This document shows positions 18,949 through 27,332 of a stretch of 64,000 nucleotides of DNA, piece after piece. The notes beneath the pieces are model-generated. The model was given only the letters and a program-made list of their open reading frames with translations, had not been told where the DNA came from and searched no databases. The translations under genes and the position numbers were made by a program. Source of the stretch: Nonomuraea cavernae. GTDB lineage: Bacteria; Actinomycetota; Actinomycetes; Streptosporangiales; Streptosporangiaceae. Where the stretch lies: assembly GCF_014646355.1 (NCBI RefSeq), contig NZ_BMNH01000014.1, positions 1 to 64,000 of the forward strand, written 5' to 3'. Numbering within the stretch: the stretch's first letter is position 1; every line of letters starts with the position of its first letter.

Positions 18949-20234
18949 AACCGCTGAAGGTTGCGTTGCTGGGCTGCGGGGTCGTCGGCTCCCAGGTCAT
19001 CCGCCTGATCCGCGAGCAGGGCGACGACCTGGCCGCGCGCATCGGCGCGCCGCTGGAGCTGGCCGGCGTCGCGGTGCGCCGCCTGGGCCGCAAGCGCGAC
19101 GTCGAGATCGCCCCCGAGCTGCTGACCACCGACGCCGAGTCGCTGGTCGCCCGCGACGACGTCGACATCGTGATCGAGGTCATCGGCGGCATCGAGCCGG
19201 CCCGGTCGCTGATCGTGGCCGCCCTGTCGCGGGGCAAGTCGGTCGTCACCGCCAACAAGGCACTGCTGGCCGAGGACGGCGCGACGCTGCACGAGGCGGC
19301 CCGCGCCGGCAAGGGCGACCTCTACTTCGAGGCCAGCGTCGCCGGGGCCATCCCGCTGCTGCGGCCGCTGCGCGAGTCGCTGGCCGGAGACCACGTCCAG
19401 CGGGTGCTGGGCATCGTCAACGGCACCACCAACTACATCCTCGACAAGATGGACTCCACCGGCGCGTCGTTCACCGACGCCCTGGAGGAGGCGCAGACCC
19501 TCGGCTACGCCGAGGCCGACCCCACGGCCGACGTCGAGGGCTTCGACGCCGCCGCCAAGGCCGCGATCGTGGCCGGGCTGGCCTTCCACAGCCGGGTGAC
19601 CGCCGCAGAGGTGCACCGCGAGGGCATCACCGACATCACCGCCACCGACGTGGCCTCGGCCAAGGCCATGGGCTACGTGATCAAACTGCTGGCCATCTGC
19701 GCCCGGTCCGACGACGGCCGGTCGATCGGGGTGCGCGTGCATCCGGCGATGATCCCGCGCTCCCATCCGCTGGCCGGCGTGCGCGAGGCGTACAACGCGG
19801 TGTTCGTGGAGGCGGAGTCGGCGGGGCAGCTGATGTTCTACGGCAAGGGCGCGGGCGGCGCGCCGACCGCGTCCGCCGTGCTGGGCGACCTGGTGGCGGT
19901 GGGCCGCAACCGGCTCGCGGGCACCCGCGGTCCCGAGGAGTCCACCTACGCGTCGCTGGCCGTGCACCCGATGGGCGAGACGGTCACCCGCTGCCACGTG
20001 GCGCTCGACGTGGCCGACAAGCCCGGCGTGCTGGCCACGGTGGCCGACCTGTTCGCCAAGCACGACGTCTCGATCCAGACCGTCCGCCAGGAGGGGCGCG
20101 GTGACGACGCGCAGCTCGTCATCGTCACCCACCGGGCGACCGACGCGGCGCTCACGGCCACCATGGAAGGACTGCGCGACCTCGACATCGTCCGCGCCGT
20201 GGCGAGCGTGATGCGCGTCGAGGGCGACGAGTAG
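18945..20234 (+). CDS. hom: Homoserine dehydrogenase
   Basis: The 429-residue enzyme reduces aspartate semialdehyde to homoserine for threonine and methionine. It has the Rossmann start LKVALLGCGVVGSQV, the catalytic segment with GRGKSVVTANKALLAEDG in outline, the GTTNYILDKM and EAQTLGYAEADP motifs, and a C-terminal ACT domain (DKPGVLATVADLFAKHDVSI) that normally gives feedback control by threonine. The GTG overlaps the lysA stop. In most actinomycetes thrC and thrB follow at once; here they lie 10 kb away, beyond a convergent set of glycosyltransferase genes. Confidence 0.96.
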   Translation: MKPLKVALLGCGVVGSQVIRLIREQGDDLAARIGAPLELAGVAVRRLGRKRDVEIAPELLTTDAESLVARDDVDIVIEVIGGIEPARSLIVAALSRGKSVVTANKALLAEDGATLHEAARAGKGDLYFEASVAGAIPLLRPLRESLAGDHVQRVLGIVNGTTNYILDKMDSTGASFTDALEEAQTLGYAEADPTADVEGFDAAAKAAIVAGLAFHSRVTAAEVHREGITDITATDVASAKAMGYVIKLLAICARSDDGRSIGVRVHPAMIPRSHPLAGVREAYNAVFVEAESAGQLMFYGKGAGGAPTASAVLGDLVAVGRNRLAGTRGPEESTYASLAVHPMGETVTRCHVALDVADKPGVLATVADLFAKHDVSIQTVRQEGRGDDAQLVIVTHRATDAALTATMEGLRDLDIVRAVASVMRVEGDE

Positions 20235-20241
20235 CCGAGCC

Positions 20242-20304
20242 TTCCCGGAGCCGTTCCCCGGGAATCCGTGTGTTCCGCCCGGAGACGCCTTTCGCGCAGG
20301 CGTC
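20242..20304. terminator. Two hairpins between hom and the convergent glycosyltransferase
   Basis: TTCCCGG/CCGGGAA (20242-20248 with 20258-20264) and GACGCC/GGCGTC (20284-20289 with 20299-20304) lie back to back. They would end hom transcription before the minus-strand genes, and the second could serve the minus strand. Confidence 0.6.
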
Positions 20305-22012
20305 AGGAGTGCGGGAAGGCCAAGGCGCGGATCCGGCGGACGGCCTTCCTGAGCACCGTACGTTCCTGGACGCGTGACAGCCGGACCGCCTCCCGGCGCC
20401 AGGTCTCGGCCTTGTCGCGCCACCGGGCGGTGTCCCGTTCCCTCTTGCCCACCTCCCTGCGGAGCCGGGCCAGCTCGGCGCGCAGGTCCGCCGTACGGTC
20501 GCGGAGCTGCGCGAGCTCCTTCTCCCGCCGCATAGCCAGCCGCTCGGCCTCCGGGACGGGGCGCCGGCGCGGCGGGTAGACGAGCGGTCTGCGGGTGATG
20601 TCCCACGCCGGCCCGTCCAGCCATTCGAGGCCGAACACCTCGTCGAGGACGTCGTCCAGGCGCTCTCCGGGCTCGGCCACCAGGGCGGCGCGCGCCAGGG
20701 CGGACACGCGCTCCAGCCGGGCCACCACCACCCCTTCGCCCGTCTCGTCCAGCGCCAGGCACAGGACGCCGCCGTCGTGCTCCTCCAGGTGGCCGACGAG
20801 CCGTTCCACGGAGTCACGGGCCGGGACCCAGCCAGGAGGGATCAGCAGCCGGAAGGGAGGCACGACCTCCCGCCCCGGACCGGCCGCGCGCCCGGCGTCC
20901 GGCCACGCGGAGTCGCCCGCCAGGCGGACCCTCGGGTCGTGCTCGAACGTGGCGTGGACGAGCCTCAGGTCCAGGTCGGCGTCGCGCAGCGGGGAACGGC
21001 GGCCGGTGCCCAGAGCCGCCCACGGACCCGTGACGGTGACCCGGATGTCCGGAAGGCTGCTCGCGAGGAGGGCGTCGACCGTGGCGCGCACGTCCTCGTA
21101 GGCCCCGGCCGGGACGTAGGCGTCCACGTACGGCACGAGCCACTGGCGGCCGGGATCCGTACGAAGATAACGGCGGTACGGCACCCGGTCCGCCACGTAC
21201 GGGTCGTTGTGGCGCTTGAGGGCGGCGAAGTCCCGCATGGCGGTGGGCAGCCCGAGATGCCAGGCCCGCGCCTCGGGGTCGGGCACGAAGACCGCGCCCG
21301 CCTGGGTCAGCCGGTAGCCCAGCTCGGTGTCCTCGGCCAGCACCAGCGAGGTGTCCAGGCCGCCGATCGAGCGCAGCAGCGCGGCGGGGTAGGACGCGCT
21401 GGCGCCCACGTGGATCCTGGTGGCCAGCGAGCTGGGCGCGGTGCGCAGGCCGTCGTGCTCGGCGATGATCTGCTCGGCCCAGTCGTGGCGGTGCGGCGAC
21501 AGCGGGAACAGGCTCTCCTCCGTGCCCGCCAGCACGGCCGCGCGGACCCGCTCCGGCGTGGGCCGCCGCTCGGCCGAGGTGAAGTCGATCCAGCCCAGCA
21601 CCACCAGGTACGGGGCGAGGTGGTGCCAGCGGAGCTGCGCCTCGACGTGTTCGCGGTGGGGGACCATGTCGGCGTCCAGGACGAGGACGACGTCGCCGGT
21701 GGCCGCGTCGAGGCCGGTCTGGACGGCCCAGGCGCGTCCCCAGCCGCCGGGCGGGGCGGGGATCAGCCGGGTTCCGGGCGGGACGATCTCCGACAGGCAC
21801 AGGGGAGGCGTGCTGCCGTCGTCCACGACGACGATCTCCGTGAGCTCCGCGGGGTAACTCTGCGCCGAGAGCGCCGCCAGCGTGAGGTCCAGCGTCTCCT
21901 GCCGGTCGTGGGCCGGGATGACGACCGTCACGGTCAGCGTGGGCTCCCAGTCGCCGAGCCGGGGCGGGGTCAGCACGCCGAAGTCCTGGCGCCGGATCCG
22001 TGGTCGGTTCAC
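20303..22012 (-). CDS. GT2 glycosyltransferase, family A, with C-terminal coiled coil (paralogue 1)
   Basis: A 569-residue protein in three parts. A GT-A transferase (residues about 20-250) has VVIPAHD, VVVDDGSTPP, the metal motif VLDADM and EDTELGYRLTQAGAVFVPDP. A shared middle module (about 270-470) carries VTGPW and ends in a LERVSALARAALVAEPGERLDD segment. A charged coiled coil (about 490-560) has the repeat KWRDKAxTWRREA in outline. The GTG at 22012 overlaps the stop of the preceding gene (GTGA). Three more genes in this window share the GT domain and middle module. Likely role: building a cell-surface glycan; sugar and acceptor unknown. Confidence 0.85.
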   Translation of the reverse strand: MNRPRIRRQDFGVLTPPRLGDWEPTLTVTVVIPAHDRQETLDLTLAALSAQSYPAELTEIVVVDDGSTPPLCLSEIVPPGTRLIPAPPGGWGRAWAVQTGLDAATGDVVLVLDADMVPHREHVEAQLRWHHLAPYLVVLGWIDFTSAERRPTPERVRAAVLAGTEESLFPLSPHRHDWAEQIIAEHDGLRTAPSSLATRIHVGASASYPAALLRSIGGLDTSLVLAEDTELGYRLTQAGAVFVPDPEARAWHLGLPTAMRDFAALKRHNDPYVADRVPYRRYLRTDPGRQWLVPYVDAYVPAGAYEDVRATVDALLASSLPDIRVTVTGPWAALGTGRRSPLRDADLDLRLVHATFEHDPRVRLAGDSAWPDAGRAAGPGREVVPPFRLLIPPGWVPARDSVERLVGHLEEHDGGVLCLALDETGEGVVVARLERVSALARAALVAEPGERLDDVLDEVFGLEWLDGPAWDITRRPLVYPPRRRPVPEAERLAMRREKELAQLRDRTADLRAELARLRREVGKRERDTARWRDKAETWRREAVRLSRVQERTVLRKAVRRIRALAFPHS

Positions 22013-24024
22013 GGCAGGGCGCTCCCGTCCAGCTCCATCAGGGCGCTGGGGCGGAAGCCGCGCCACTGGTCCCTGTTGCGACGCAGGAACGTACCGATCG
22101 GCTCCTGCCAGGTGTGGTTGGCGGCGGGGCCACGGCGCAGGATGTAACCGAGGCCGTGGGTGCGGTAGATCTGGCCGCCCGCGGCCTGCATGGCCTCCTG
22201 GAACTGGGTGTCGACCGAGCGGCGCAGCGGCCGGAACCCCCCGACCGCCTGGAACGCCGACCGCTCGGCCAGGATCGTGCCGCCCGCGACGAAACTGGTG
22301 ATCTGCTCGGTGATCTGGCTGCGGTGCACGGTGACGTCGATCGACGACAGGTAGACGAACTCGGGCACGGTCCCCACCACCTGCGCGCCGGAGTAGGAGT
22401 GGGCGAGCAGCAGGTCGGACAGGAAGTCGGGGCCGTACCAGTCGTCGTCGTCCATCTTGAGCAGGAACGAGCCCGAGGCGCGGGCGGCCGCGTTGTTCAG
22501 CACCTGGCCGAAGATCTCGTCGTGGCCGGCCTCGTAGACGGTCAGCGGCCCGTCGAAGGCGGCGATCGCCCGGGCCACGTCGGGGTGTCCCCGGGGCAGG
22601 CCGTGCAGGGCGAGGACGACCTCGACCCGCGCTCCGCGCTGGCGGGCGACCTGGTCGAGGGCGAAGCCCACCATGTCGGTCCGGCGGGTGGCGAGCAGCA
22701 CGGAGGTCAGCGGTGGCGCCTGGGCGGGCGCGCCGAGCTGCTCCCAGCGGGCGGCCACGCCGTGCGTGCGCAGCGCCGCGCGGCGCAGCCGGACGCTGTG
22801 CTCCTCCCGCCGGAGATCATCGGAGAGGTCGGGGTCTGTCGTCACCAACGTGATCAGTTCGGCTCCGAGAGCGCCCGCCCAGCGCGGCACGCTCTCCGCG
22901 ACCAGCGGGATCCCCGCCGCGGCCAGCCCCGCGAGCACCCGCACGGCGGCCAGCGGGCCGCTGTGCGCGTGCCGCCAGTCGACCGTGAGGCCCCGGATCT
23001 GCCTCAGCCTGGACACGTCCGCGTCGGTCACTCCGCCCGACTCGGCGAACGCCGTCACCAGGCGTCCGTCCAGCACCACCGACCAGCGCCCGTCGCGCTC
23101 CTCCAGCGACGCCATGCCCCGGGACGGCGTGGTGACGAACCCCTGCGGGTTCACCAGGCGCTCGTCGACCGGCGGAACCATCGACGGGTCGCCCAGCACG
23201 TCCGGATCGGCCAGCGGCAGCGCGGCGCCGCCTGGCCGGCCCAGCCGCTCCCAACTGGCGGCGCGCGACGTCGGCCGCTCGACGGGTGTCTCGTCACCGG
23301 TCCACGCGACGAGGGCGCGGGCTTCGTTCGGGCCGGCCGGGACGGGGGTGCGGGCTTCGTGCGGATCGGCCGGGACGGGGGTGCGCGGGGCCGGCTCGCC
23401 GGCTTCCAGCGTGCGCAGCACCACGTCACCGCCCGGTGCGCCGACCCGCTCGGGCACCGGTCCGCCGATCTCGGCGGGGGTCGCGTTGGGGTCGCCGGGC
23501 CGCCAGTCGGCCGAGCCGACGCCCGCGATCGCCGCCGCCGGCGCCGCGATCACGTCCAGCCGGTGCCCCGCGAAGGCGCGCGCCGTCGCCGCCACGGTAC
23601 GGCCCGCGGGCGTGGGGGCCGAGAAGCGGGCGTCCACCACCCACACCCGGTCCTTGGGCCGGTGCACCCGCAGATCCGTCAGGGAGCGCCACCGGTGCGC
23701 GGGAGTCGGCGTCGGCACCGGGGCCGGATGCGAGGCCGGGGTGTCGAGCACGGCCACGACCACGCGCCGCGCCTCCGGCAGCAGCTTGTGCAGGGTGGCC
23801 GCGCGCCGCAGGTCGGCGGGCGTGCCGGCGATCACGAGGACCTCGTGCACCCGCTCCGTCACCGGCGGCGGCTCCAGCAGATCCCGGTCCAGATCGACCA
23901 CGCCGGCCGCGCCGAGCCCGCCGAGCCCGCCGGCCGCGCCGAGCCCGCCGGGCAGCGTCTCCGCGCCGACCCCGGTCAGGAACACCCGAGCCTTCGGCAG
24001 GTCGGCCAGCAACTCGCGGATCAC
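22009..24024 (-). CDS. GT2-like glycosyltransferase, family B, with long N-terminal region
   Basis: The 671-residue protein has a GT2 domain only in its last 270 residues: TSVLLATRRTDMVG, the metal motif KMDDDDWYGPDFLSDL, GGTIL, YRTHGLGYILRR and QWRGFRPSALME. The first 390 residues include an apparent alpha/beta region, Ala/Pro-rich linkers with a short direct repeat (VPADPHEARTPVPAGPNEAR), and a module shared with the N-terminus of the 358-residue protein at 26.3 kb (through LRREEHSVRLRR). The GTG start at 24024 lies within the first unit of a 38-bp tandem repeat. Its stop overlaps the next gene. Soluble, presumably acting at the membrane face. Confidence 0.78.
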   Translation of the reverse strand: MIRELLADLPKARVFLTGVGAETLPGGLGAAGGLGGLGAAGVVDLDRDLLEPPPVTERVHEVLVIAGTPADLRRAATLHKLLPEARRVVVAVLDTPASHPAPVPTPTPAHRWRSLTDLRVHRPKDRVWVVDARFSAPTPAGRTVAATARAFAGHRLDVIAAPAAAIAGVGSADWRPGDPNATPAEIGGPVPERVGAPGGDVVLRTLEAGEPAPRTPVPADPHEARTPVPAGPNEARALVAWTGDETPVERPTSRAASWERLGRPGGAALPLADPDVLGDPSMVPPVDERLVNPQGFVTTPSRGMASLEERDGRWSVVLDGRLVTAFAESGGVTDADVSRLRQIRGLTVDWRHAHSGPLAAVRVLAGLAAAGIPLVAESVPRWAGALGAELITLVTTDPDLSDDLRREEHSVRLRRAALRTHGVAARWEQLGAPAQAPPLTSVLLATRRTDMVGFALDQVARQRGARVEVVLALHGLPRGHPDVARAIAAFDGPLTVYEAGHDEIFGQVLNNAAARASGSFLLKMDDDDWYGPDFLSDLLLAHSYSGAQVVGTVPEFVYLSSIDVTVHRSQITEQITSFVAGGTILAERSAFQAVGGFRPLRRSVDTQFQEAMQAAGGQIYRTHGLGYILRRGPAANHTWQEPIGTFLRRNRDQWRGFRPSALMELDGSALP

Positions 24025-24122
24025 TCCGAACTCCTCAGGTGCCGCATCGGTTCGCGGATCACTCCGGACTCCTCAGGTGCCGCATCGGTTCGCGAGTCAA
24101 CCCGCGCTCCTCAGGTGCCGCA
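24016..24122. repeat. 38-bp tandem repeat, about 2.8 copies, spanning a gene junction
   Basis: Units 24016-24053 and 24054-24091 are almost identical, and a third, more diverged unit runs to about 24122 inside the end of the upstream gene. On the minus strand each unit reads CGGCACCTGAGGAG (an RHLRS coding end with a perfect SD), then a TGA, then, in the first two units, GTGATCCGCGA, the start of the next gene. The junction between two glycosyltransferase genes has thus been copied in tandem. Confidence 0.9.
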
Positions 24123-25593
24123 GGAGTGAGCTGAGCCGCCGCCCCTCGGTGACAGGCTCGGCGGACAGCCGTTCCACCTCCGCCGACAGGCGCTCGACCT
24201 CCGCCCGCAACGCCTTCACCTCGTCCCGCCGCTCTGCGGCCACCGCGCGCCACTTGACCGCGTCGCCCGACGCGGGCTCGGTCTCGGCCGCGGGAACGAT
24301 CCCGTACTCCTCGCCGCTCACCCAGATCGAGCCGAACATCTCGTCCACCAGGTCGTCGGCCGCTCCGGGGAAGAACGCGGCCCGGGAGAACGCCGCGGTG
24401 CGTTCCAGCCGGGCCGTCACCACGCCGTCGGCCGACTCGGCCAGGACGGCGCAGACGAGGCCCAGCAGGCCGGGCTCGGCGAGCCGTACGAGCCGGGAGA
24501 GCGTGTCGGCGCCCGGCGCCCAGCCGGGCGGGAGCGTGAGCAGGAAGGGGGAGGGGGCCGCGGAGACGGGCGCGGTCTCGGCGAAGGTGACGCGCGGCTC
24601 GTGGCGGTAGAGGTTGTGGATGAGGCGCAGGTCGAGCAGGGGCTCGTCGAGGCTGGCGCGGCGCCCGCCGGTCAGCCGCCCCCAGGGCCCGACGACCGTG
24701 ACGCCGATGTCGTCGAGGGTGCCCGCGAGCGCCGCGTCCACGCAGGCGCGCGTCTCCTCGTAGCCGGTGGCCGTCACGACGACCCGCACGTAGGGCACGA
24801 GCCAGTGCCGTCGTGGGTGTTTGCGCAGCCAGCGCAGGTCGGGGACGAGGTCGCCGAGGAACGACCAGTTGTGCCGGTGGACGTCCTTCTCCCGGCGCAT
24901 GACCGTGGACGGGCCGATGTGCCGGCCCCGGGCCTGGGGGTCGGGGATGAACACCGCTCCGGCCTGCGCCAGCCGGTAGCCCAGCTCGGTGTCCTCGGCC
25001 ATGTCCAGGCGCGGGTCTACGCCGCCCGCCGCGCGCAGCAGGCCGGCCCGGACCGAAGTGGAGGCCCCGGTGTGCAGGAGGTACGCACCCGCGCCGGCGT
25101 CCTTGAGCATCCGGGTCGTTTCGAGCGTTCGGCGGGTGTACTCGGCCTGGACGCCCTGTTCGTCCAGGGTTTCGACGAAGCGGGTCTCACCGATCACGAC
25201 CGCGTGGTCGATCAGGTGGTGCCAGCGCATGTGGGCTTCGAGGTGGTCGTCGTCCAGGATCATGTCCGCGTCGAGCCAGTGGATCACGTCACCGGTGGCG
25301 GCGAGCTGTCCGGTCTGACGGGCGGCGCCGCGGCCCCAGCCGTCCCGGACCCGTACGATCCGTGCGCCGGGCACGTCGCGGGGCTCGATCGGCGGCTCGC
25401 TGCCGTCGTCGGCCACGACCACCTCGGTCAACTCGGCGGGGTAGGTCTGACGCGCCAGCGCGGCCATGGTGCGGCCGAGCTCCGCCTGACAGTCGTAGGC
25501 GGGGATGACCACAGAAAGGGTCAAGATCGGATTCCAGCTCCCGATCGCGGGCGGCCGGAGCGAACCATAATCGTTGTGCCTGATCTTGGTCAT
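24097..25593 (-). CDS. GT2 glycosyltransferase, family A, with C-terminal coiled coil (paralogue 2)
   Basis: The 498-residue protein has the family-A layout: the start motif RHNDYGSLRPPAIGSW, GT-A domain with VVIPAYD, VVADDGSEPP, HWLDADM, MRWHHL and EDTELGYRLAQAGAVFIPDP, then the shared middle module (VVGPW, LDLRLIH, LPPGWAPG, ESADGVVTARLERT) and a short coiled coil made of RAEVERLSAEVERLSAE repeats. Its ATG overlaps the stop of the two-helix membrane protein gene by four bases. Its last codons (RHLRSAG) form the third unit of the 38-bp repeat, 72 bases before the next gene. Confidence 0.85.
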   Translation of the reverse strand: MTKIRHNDYGSLRPPAIGSWNPILTLSVVIPAYDCQAELGRTMAALARQTYPAELTEVVVADDGSEPPIEPRDVPGARIVRVRDGWGRGAARQTGQLAATGDVIHWLDADMILDDDHLEAHMRWHHLIDHAVVIGETRFVETLDEQGVQAEYTRRTLETTRMLKDAGAGAYLLHTGASTSVRAGLLRAAGGVDPRLDMAEDTELGYRLAQAGAVFIPDPQARGRHIGPSTVMRREKDVHRHNWSFLGDLVPDLRWLRKHPRRHWLVPYVRVVVTATGYEETRACVDAALAGTLDDIGVTVVGPWGRLTGGRRASLDEPLLDLRLIHNLYRHEPRVTFAETAPVSAAPSPFLLTLPPGWAPGADTLSRLVRLAEPGLLGLVCAVLAESADGVVTARLERTAAFSRAAFFPGAADDLVDEMFGSIWVSGEEYGIVPAAETEPASGDAVKWRAVAAERRDEVKALRAEVERLSAEVERLSAEPVTEGRRLSSLLRHLRSAG

Positions 25594-26027
25594 ACCCCGC
25601 CCTTGGCCAGGGCGCGGACCTCCTGGCGCAGTTCCTCCACCTCTCGCGCGCGGGTGATGGCGTTCACCCGGTCCTCGCCGAGGGAGGCGAGGATCGCGCC
25701 CAGGTCGTCGTCGCGCCGCGTGGCCGACTGCTCGACGGCGGCGGCCAGACGGTCCAGCCTCGACTCGATCCGGCCGAGCGTGGTGGTGACCTTGGCGAGC
25801 CCGGCTTCGTGCTTCTTGATGCGCTGATCCATGCGCTGCGCCTTTCCGTCGAGGCGGCGCACGATGAGCACGAGCACGGCGAGGGCGGCCAGAGCGATCA
25901 GGGACGCCGCGATGGCTCCCGCGGCGGCCCAGGTGATCAGGTCTCCGAGCAGCAGCACCACGAGAGCGGCCACGACCACGACACCGAGGATCGCGGCGAC
26001 CGCTGCCAGTCGGCGGGGCGAGAGCAT
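25590..26027 (-). CDS. Two-helix membrane protein with coiled coil
   Basis: A 145-residue protein with two hydrophobic helices (about residues 8-28 and 33-56), then a basic turn (RRLDGKAQRMDQRIKKHE) and a coiled coil rich in Leu/Glu/Arg to the end. No known domain. GGAAGG precedes the ATG. It is the first gene of the minus-strand run that continues with three glycosyltransferases, overlapping the first by four bases. It may anchor those enzymes, whose own ends are coiled coils, to the membrane; this is inference from layout. Confidence 0.7.
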   Translation of the reverse strand: MLSPRRLAAVAAILGVVVVAALVVLLLGDLITWAAAGAIAASLIALAALAVLVLIVRRLDGKAQRMDQRIKKHEAGLAKVTTTLGRIESRLDRLAAAVEQSATRRDDDLGAILASLGEDRVNAITRAREVEELRQEVRALAKGGV

Positions 26028-26255
26028 CCGCGCATACCTTCCATAGACATGACTAAACCGGCGTCAGGGGATATTGACACCCTAAGCAACATTCGCCACT
26101 ACCGTGCCATAAGTTCCTGTGTGATAACTGGGAATTGCTTCCGCCCCGACCTGCAGCGCTTTCCGGCATGAAGGTGGACTCGCGGCCTACGTGCCAGTAA
26201 ACCGGCGTAAGGTAGGCGCCGACTGAGTCCCCGCCGGTCGAGGAGCACCACACCT
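26028..26255. promoter_or_regulatory. Divergent control region of the two glycosyltransferase operons
   Basis: This 228-bp gap is AT-richer than its flanks and serves genes on both sides. A 15-bp direct repeat TAAACCGGCGTNAGG occurs at 26054-26068 and 26198-26212. The right copy runs into TAAGGT (26208-26213), a candidate -10 for the plus-strand operon starting at 26256. The copies, 144 bp apart, could be operators. Confidence 0.5.
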
Positions 26256-27332
26256 ATGTCCGTCACCCCTTGCGGCTTCACACGCACGCCGGAGAAGGGG
26301 CTCGCCCGCCTGCACTGGAGCGAGGCCGGCTGGCAGGTCGACGGGCAGCCGCCCGACCCTGGCGCGCTCCGCCCGCTGCGCGGCCTCGAGATCGAGTGGC
26401 CCGGCGACGCGGTGCCCCTCGACGGGCTCACCCGGCTCGCCGCCGCCGGCGTGCCCCTGACCACCCCCACCGCGCCCGGCTGGGTGCCCGCCGACCTGGC
26501 CGATCTGCTCACCGACCGTTCCTGGCTCGACCACGCCCCCGACGGCACCGCGCGCTCGCTGGCCGACCTGCGGCGCGAGGAGCACAGCGTGCGCCTGCGC
26601 CGCCTCGCCCATCGCTCCGGCCACATCCCCTCGATCAGCGTCGTCATGTCGACCAGACGTCCCGAGCTGGTCGGCGCCGCCCTGACTCAGATGGCCCGCC
26701 AGCGCGACGTCGAGATCGAGGTCCTGCTCGGGCTGCACGGGGTGCCCTTCGAACGGGTACGCCAGGCCGTCGAGGACTGCCCGCTGCCCGTGGCCTGGAT
26801 CGAGGCCCCCGCCGAGGTGCCGTTCGGCCGGGTGCTCAACCAGGCGGCCGTCCTGGCCAGCGGCGACTACCTGGCCAAGTGGGACGACGACGACTGGTAC
26901 GGCCCCCGCCACCTCGCCGACCTGGTCATGGCGGCCGGCTACTCGGGGGCCGACATCGTGGGCACCGCCGGCGAGTTCTTCTACCTGGAGCCGCTGCACG
27001 CCACGATCAGGCGCACCAGGTTCGCCAGCGGCGCCGCCTACCCGAGCGAGGTCTGGTCCGACCATGTGGCGGGCGGCACGATCCTGCTCTCCCGGGCCAG
27101 ATTCGGCGACACCGGCGGATTCCCGGCCCAGCCCCGGGCGGTCGACCGCGACTTCCTGAAGGCCGCCTCCGAGGCCGGCGCCCGCGTCTACCGCACCCAC
27201 GGCCTCGGCTACGTGCTGCGGCGCACGCTCAGCGACGAGCACACCTGGCGGCTCCCGCTCGCCCACTTCCTCAAGGTGGCCACCAACCAGTGGCGGGGCT
27301 TCCGCCCGAGCCACCTGCTGGAAGCCGCATGA
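26256..27332 (+). CDS. GT2-like glycosyltransferase, family B (short form)
   Basis: The 358-residue protein is a compact relative of the 671-residue protein on the other strand. It has the same LRREEHSVRLRRLAHR lead-in, SVVMSTRRPELVGAAL, the metal motif KWDDDDWYGPRHLADL, GGTILLSRARF, YRTHGLGYVLRR and QWRGFRPSHLLE. The first 115 residues form a small domain with leucine-rich alpha/beta character. The stop overlaps the ATG of the next glycosyltransferase (ATGA). The catalytic motifs look intact, so it is probably active. Confidence 0.8.
   Translation: MSVTPCGFTRTPEKGLARLHWSEAGWQVDGQPPDPGALRPLRGLEIEWPGDAVPLDGLTRLAAAGVPLTTPTAPGWVPADLADLLTDRSWLDHAPDGTARSLADLRREEHSVRLRRLAHRSGHIPSISVVMSTRRPELVGAALTQMARQRDVEIEVLLGLHGVPFERVRQAVEDCPLPVAWIEAPAEVPFGRVLNQAAVLASGDYLAKWDDDDWYGPRHLADLVMAAGYSGADIVGTAGEFFYLEPLHATIRRTRFASGAAYPSEVWSDHVAGGTILLSRARFGDTGGFPAQPRAVDRDFLKAASEAGARVYRTHGLGYVLRRTLSDEHTWRLPLAHFLKVATNQWRGFRPSHLLEAA

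Noticed and set aside
18849..20762. 637-codon minus-strand frame across hom
   Set aside because: Antisense shadow of hom and of the glycosyltransferase gene; no SD and no domain.
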